Assembly (NCBI GenBank): GCA_963973795.1
Contig: CAXBAF010000004.1
Coordinates: 111,220-175,219 of the forward strand
Source: UBA1926 sp002337215
GTDB taxonomy: Bacteria; Planctomycetota; Phycisphaerae; Phycisphaerales; UBA1924
Reading direction: 5' to 3'
Length of the DNA stretch: 64,000 bases
In this document: piece by piece, positions 63,101 to 64,000 of the stretch
How positions within the stretch are numbered: the first letter of the stretch is position 1
How the letters are laid out: every line of letters starts with the position of its first letter
Notes under the pieces: generated by a model
Seen by the model: the letters and a program-made list of their open reading frames with translations, nothing else
The model's database searches: none
Told to the model about the DNA's origin: nothing
Position numbers and translations under genes: made by a program

Positions 63101-64000
63101 GTCGTGGGTGTGGACAGCATGGGCGAGGGCTCGCTCGTTGTCCGACTCAACACCAACACCACGGTGGGCAACGACTGGCAAGGCTTGGACGTGACCGCTC
63201 GGGCCTTCCCGTCCGGCGGCGGGACGACGTTCATGGAAGTGGGGGATTTCGACAACGACACCTGCATCGATATCTTCCTGACAAGCGACGGAGACGGCGG
63301 GTTGAACATCTTTACCAACCAGGGCGTCGCGGTGAACGAGGACTGGAACGGGTTCGATGACAAGGCCGTGATCGCGACGGGGCCGCGACCGGCTGCCGCG
63401 TACGCTGCGGATCTCAACCTTGATTCGGATCCAAGCGCCGACCCCGCGGTGAACCTCGATGACATCATCGTCGTCGATCGCGAGTTGAATCAGCTCACCG
63501 TTCTCCTGAACAACAACGCGACCCCGGGCATCCTTCGGTTCAGCCCACCGGCCGCGATTCCGTTTGAACCCTCGCCGATCGCAGTGACCGCCGGGGACTA
63601 TGACGGGGATGGCGATCCCGATGTCGCGACGATCGTTCTCGACGGTGGCATGCAGAGTCGTTCGTTGCTGCTTCTTCGGAACGATCTCGACATAGGGACC
63701 GGTCAGGTGCAGTTCGCCGAAGACGATCTCGGCGTTCCGCAACCGGCGAATCCCGTGCTGCTTGCATCTGGTGACGTCAGTCTTGATGAGAATGAAGATC
63801 TGATCGCCATCACTGGTCATCTCCAGAACCCGGGCATGCCCCGCGGCGGGAGCCCGTCGGAACTCCGTCCGTTCTTCATCGTCCCGCAGGCCGCGGGATG
63901 CAATCCGGCGGACCTGGCTGAGCCATTCGACGTGCTCGATCTCGAGGACATCTCCGTCTTCGTGACGGGTTTCACGAGCGGCGACCCCGTTGTTGATTTT
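60107..64000 (+). CDS. very large secreted FG-GAP / beta-helix / FG-GAP protein with GC-type dockerin (partial, runs off right edge)
   Basis: The frame is open from ATG 60107 (GGGGGGAG upstream) to the edge: 1298 residues, C-terminus cut. A signal peptide (cleavage after AEA) is followed by FG-GAP/VCBS repeats such as AEDLNGDGLPDLVV, GDFNGDGLPDIAA and AADINGDQQPDIIA. The middle, about residues 520-780, is a passenger-type beta-helix with LTIGDDRAEGQGGGDLSVG and TVNIGVKPGTEG, plus NIFSGGELNAY repeats. A second FG-GAP block follows (DIGDLDGDGTNDIAVTH, AGDYDGDGDPDVAT). A GC-type dockerin has begun at the edge: CNPADLAEPFDVLDLEDISV. Likely surface adhesin. Gap 59902-60106 upstream holds only AT-richer promoter-like sequence. 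Confidence 0.88.
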   Translation, partial: MTRSLRVVARLSAVAAGGLALAAEAQKDCFGFIFLDPMGFSISTPDQSVRYLDPTDVVAEDLNGDGLPDLVVSTGPKLTQQGFGPGDVVSVLTQLPNDAFGAPVPIFETSGNPSGPSIRAVEVGDFNGDGLPDIAAVTNRFEVRDQNNDVIATAPAELLISINNGGGQFFSPLAIPAFFGNLTDLVVGHFNDDPYLDAAACAEFSGSANQDVVVFWGTPFGLPVDVKTYVGPDNSVSIFSADINGDDMLDLLVADRSGTGRIRLLINKGQTEFGTRTIDVGSSSPPGCRTISRVVAADINGDQQPDIIASSSCSDAVFAWMYVGNDINDDPVFGTRETLIETQGCDWIEVAGEGVDGNGPDLDDNGLSDLVVFNTDESEVRVYSGEVAGSFCLLDTLLLTAPQRGVIANIEGDASNDDDVDIVVVSDTPSFGTVVVVSNGGDRNCDAIDGDETPDDLQDFMGIATWNFAENGSFHDENVWCPIEIPDENKKILFKRDGMYTVELGRECGTPGCEQYRVQRFTVEAGMPSIEAFGASSPNLTIGDDRAEGQGGGDLSVGTLSGTPAVLEILSGELTVGFNLFERRDTVNIGVKPGTEGAIILDGPGARLDARAARVHIGTEGSGTLSLNRGFFEAGEVTLGQAGSDPQPRGRMIVRGNAFANIEAAINIFSGGELNAYDSASIFSSGTVSVLGGSITGSMNEGSNGITAGTNNRGLVSPGDADDPIGRLNFSSTYTQRDGNSETTGRLAIDVAGVGEGEHDVVNVNGLATLGGVLTVNATADLGALSVDTDPVRFLEASSISGQFDVALLPGLRDGRFFNLAYDRSVPGKQRAVLEVSSLGDEFGFDGTINPNLDAVGGPIAVGVAHMNDDGEPGPGDDFLDVVVVISGDPDAPQPVPGALLVLLNAGFETDGTWAGFSNAINRTLGMGPTALDIGDLDGDGTNDIAVTHRNEGADEIRIGLNSDNDGDVTFFPNQMFVNDPTAIVIADFNEDGGNDVAVVGVDSMGEGSLVVRLNTNTTVGNDWQGLDVTARAFPSGGGTTFMEVGDFDNDTCIDIFLTSDGDGGLNIFTNQGVAVNEDWNGFDDKAVIATGPRPAAAYAADLNLDSDPSADPAVNLDDIIVVDRELNQLTVLLNNNATPGILRFSPPAAIPFEPSPIAVTAGDYDGDGDPDVATIVLDGGMQSRSLLLLRNDLDIGTGQVQFAEDDLGVPQPANPVLLASGDVSLDENEDLIAITGHLQNPGMPRGGSPSELRPFFIVPQAAGCNPADLAEPFDVLDLEDISVFVTGFTSGDPVVDF

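Overview
The window is GC-rich bacterial chromosome that reads as Planctomycetota, most likely class Phycisphaerae. This placement is an inference from gene content. Three secreted proteins carry a C-terminal 'GC-type' dockerin (PADLAxPFGxLDLxDIxxFxxxF), and two others end in PEP-CTERM-like tails. ECF sigma factors of the planctomycete-expanded type sit beside large membrane Ser/Thr kinases. A DUF1573 protein and an integrase fragment of planctomycete style are also present. No rRNA or CRISPR array is present, and there is one tRNA, Thr(TGT).

Layout. 1-6.9 kb: an alpha/beta hydrolase cut by the left edge and a PD40 protein (minus strand), an RluA pseudouridine synthase, an AT-richer lipoprotein-like orphan, free methionine-R-sulfoxide reductase, ribosomal protein S18, and a DUF1573 / rhodanese / MauE-DoxX envelope operon. 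7-13 kb: a dockerin-tagged secreted EEP nuclease, then a complete DNA topoisomerase VI operon (top6B, small TPR-like protein, top6A). 13-16 kb: two secreted PEP-CTERM-like proteins flank an ECF sigma factor followed by a decayed kinase gene. 16-24 kb: a HIT protein, a membrane-anchored protein, an orphan gene, then uvrB, a small membrane protein and uvrA read as one minus-strand group. 24.5-38.7 kb is mostly housekeeping: an ABC permease/ATPase pair, gcvH, a TIM-barrel isomerase, cmk, plsC, htpX, a TauE-type permease, a 3D-domain protein, a DUF58 protein, and argC-argB coupled by a GTGA overlap.

38.7-39.8 kb: tRNA-Thr is followed by the wreck of an integrated element, made of a truncated integrase and two small genes each broken by a single-base frameshift. 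39.8-47.1 kb: three secreted proteins on the minus strand, one of 1712 residues with LamG and IPT/TIG-like domains.

47.3-60 kb is the signalling and secretion region. An ECF sigma factor is coupled by ATGA to a WD40 Ser/Thr kinase. Next comes a compact orphan type VI secretion set on the minus strand: kinase with TPR-like tail, VgrG, unknown adaptor-like protein, PAAR protein with a hydrophobic C-terminus. Divergent from that kinase are another ECF-like sigma factor and a small unknown partner, coupled by ATGA. The window ends inside a very large FG-GAP / beta-helix / FG-GAP dockerin protein.

The best candidate for an undescribed system is the 51.8-59.9 kb sigma-kinase-VgrG-adaptor-PAAR block. 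The topoisomerase VI operon and the Lys-rich tails shared by several DNA-acting proteins come next.
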